Shown: in pieces, positions 5,163 to 5,460 of the stretch
Numbering within the stretch: the first letter of the stretch is position 1
Layout of the letters: every line of letters starts with the position of its first letter
DNA from: Acidimicrobiaceae bacterium
GTDB taxonomy: Bacteria > Actinomycetota > Acidimicrobiia > Acidimicrobiales > UBA8190
Length of the DNA: 5,460 nucleotides
Assembly: GCA_003131945.1 (NCBI GenBank)
Contig: PKWD01000440.1
Span: 12,506-17,965, forward strand
Direction: 5' to 3'
Notes under the pieces: model-generated
Told to the model about the DNA's origin: nothing
Seen by the model: the letters and a program-made list of their open reading frames with translations, nothing else
Databases searched by the model: none
Position numbers and translations under genes: made by a program

Positions 5163-5460
5163 TCAACCGTCGGACGCCGGCGCCGTCGATGACCGTGCTC
5201 CCGACGGCCGGACCACTGTCCCCGATCCGTTCACACCCCGCCCGTCGACACCCGGCCCCTCCACATTCACGACCGAGCCATTGGCGTGCCCGACGAGACC
5301 CTCGCCCACCAGACCTTCGCCGACCGGACCTTCGCCGACGGGACTCTCGTCACCGGGGTCGGCCACCACGACATGGCCTCGGCCGTTGTGTTTGGCGTGG
5401 TAGCAGGCGTCGTCGGCCTGGCGGAGGAGATCCTCGACGGTGCATCCGGGGGTGGCGACG
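5163..5460 (-). CDS. GGDEF-domain protein (diguanylate cyclase type), C-terminal end only
   Basis: The minus-strand frame is open from the window edge (first full codon 5459-5457) to TGA at 5165-5163, giving 98 visible residues. Residues 1-33 match the end of a GGDEF domain: VATPGCTVEDLLRQADDACYHAKHNGRGHVVV fits the family consensus 'GvA... t.e.Ll..AD.AlY.AK..GRn.v'. The GGDEF signature itself lies outside the window, so cyclase activity cannot be judged. After the domain comes a tail of about 60 residues, rich in Gly, Val and Ser, opening with a pentapeptide repeat (PVGEG, PVGEG, LVGEG, LVGHA). GGDEF proteins usually stop soon after this domain, so the tail is unusual. It would act in c-di-GMP signalling if catalytic. 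It lies 13 bp before the orphan two-domain gene. The family call is strong despite truncation. Confidence 0.87.
   Translation of the reverse strand, partial: VATPGCTVEDLLRQADDACYHAKHNGRGHVVVADPGDESPVGEGPVGEGLVGEGLVGHANGSVVNVEGPGVDGRGVNGSGTVVRPSGARSSTAPASDG
5283..5342 (-). repeat. 15-bp tandem repeat encoding four pentapeptides in the GGDEF protein tail
   Basis: Residues 40-59 of the visible protein read PVGEG, PVGEG, LVGEG, LVGHA: four in-frame 15-bp units with base differences between copies. Being in frame, changes in copy number would lengthen or shorten the tail without breaking the gene. Confidence 0.85.

Noticed and set aside
4351..5166. A 271-codon minus-strand frame overlapping the orphan gene, starting at ATG 5166
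   Set aside because: It is Pro/Arg/Ser/Thr-rich and unstructured. The alternative frame has aromatic motifs, Cys clusters and a ribosome site.
5162..5167. TTGACG near the GGDEF stop as a -35 promoter box
   Set aside because: A matching -10 would fall inside the orphan gene's coding start and none is visible. The bases are explained by the TGA stop and the adjacent ribosome site.

Overview
The window is very GC-rich DNA, with strong G/C preference at third codon positions, GTG starts and several genes lacking a clear Shine-Dalgarno sequence. The gene types (paired SDRs, a luciferase-like monooxygenase, DUF429, and an actinobacterial-looking Cys-rich orphan protein) suggest a high-GC actinobacterium, perhaps from the Acidimicrobiia; the sequence alone does not fix the taxon. 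No tRNA, rRNA, CRISPR array, insertion sequence or phage gene was seen.

Left half, plus strand (1-2271): the 3' part of a short-chain dehydrogenase/reductase (SDR) whose catalytic residues appear to be lost; a complete SDR that overlaps it by four bases (GTGA) and keeps Ser-Tyr-Lys; a 64-bp array of four 16-bp tandem repeats running from the stop of the second SDR; and a luciferase-like (LLM class) flavin-dependent oxidoreductase. The three genes look like one redox-metabolism operon. The two SDRs may form a pseudoenzyme/enzyme pair.

Right half, minus strand (5460 down to 2315): in transcription order, the C-terminal end of a GGDEF (diguanylate cyclase-type) protein with a Gly/Val-rich repeat tail; 13 bp later a two-domain protein of unknown function with a Cys/His-rich C-terminus; a DUF429 protein; and a complete metallo-beta-lactamase-fold hydrolase. 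The first two are close enough to be co-transcribed. The last two may each have their own, possibly leaderless, promoter. The two halves converge at a 43-bp junction containing short GC-rich direct repeats.

The least understood parts are the degenerate/intact SDR pair, the orphan two-domain protein with its palindrome-rich linker, and the 16-bp tandem array. Nothing here clearly forms a known defence or mobile system.
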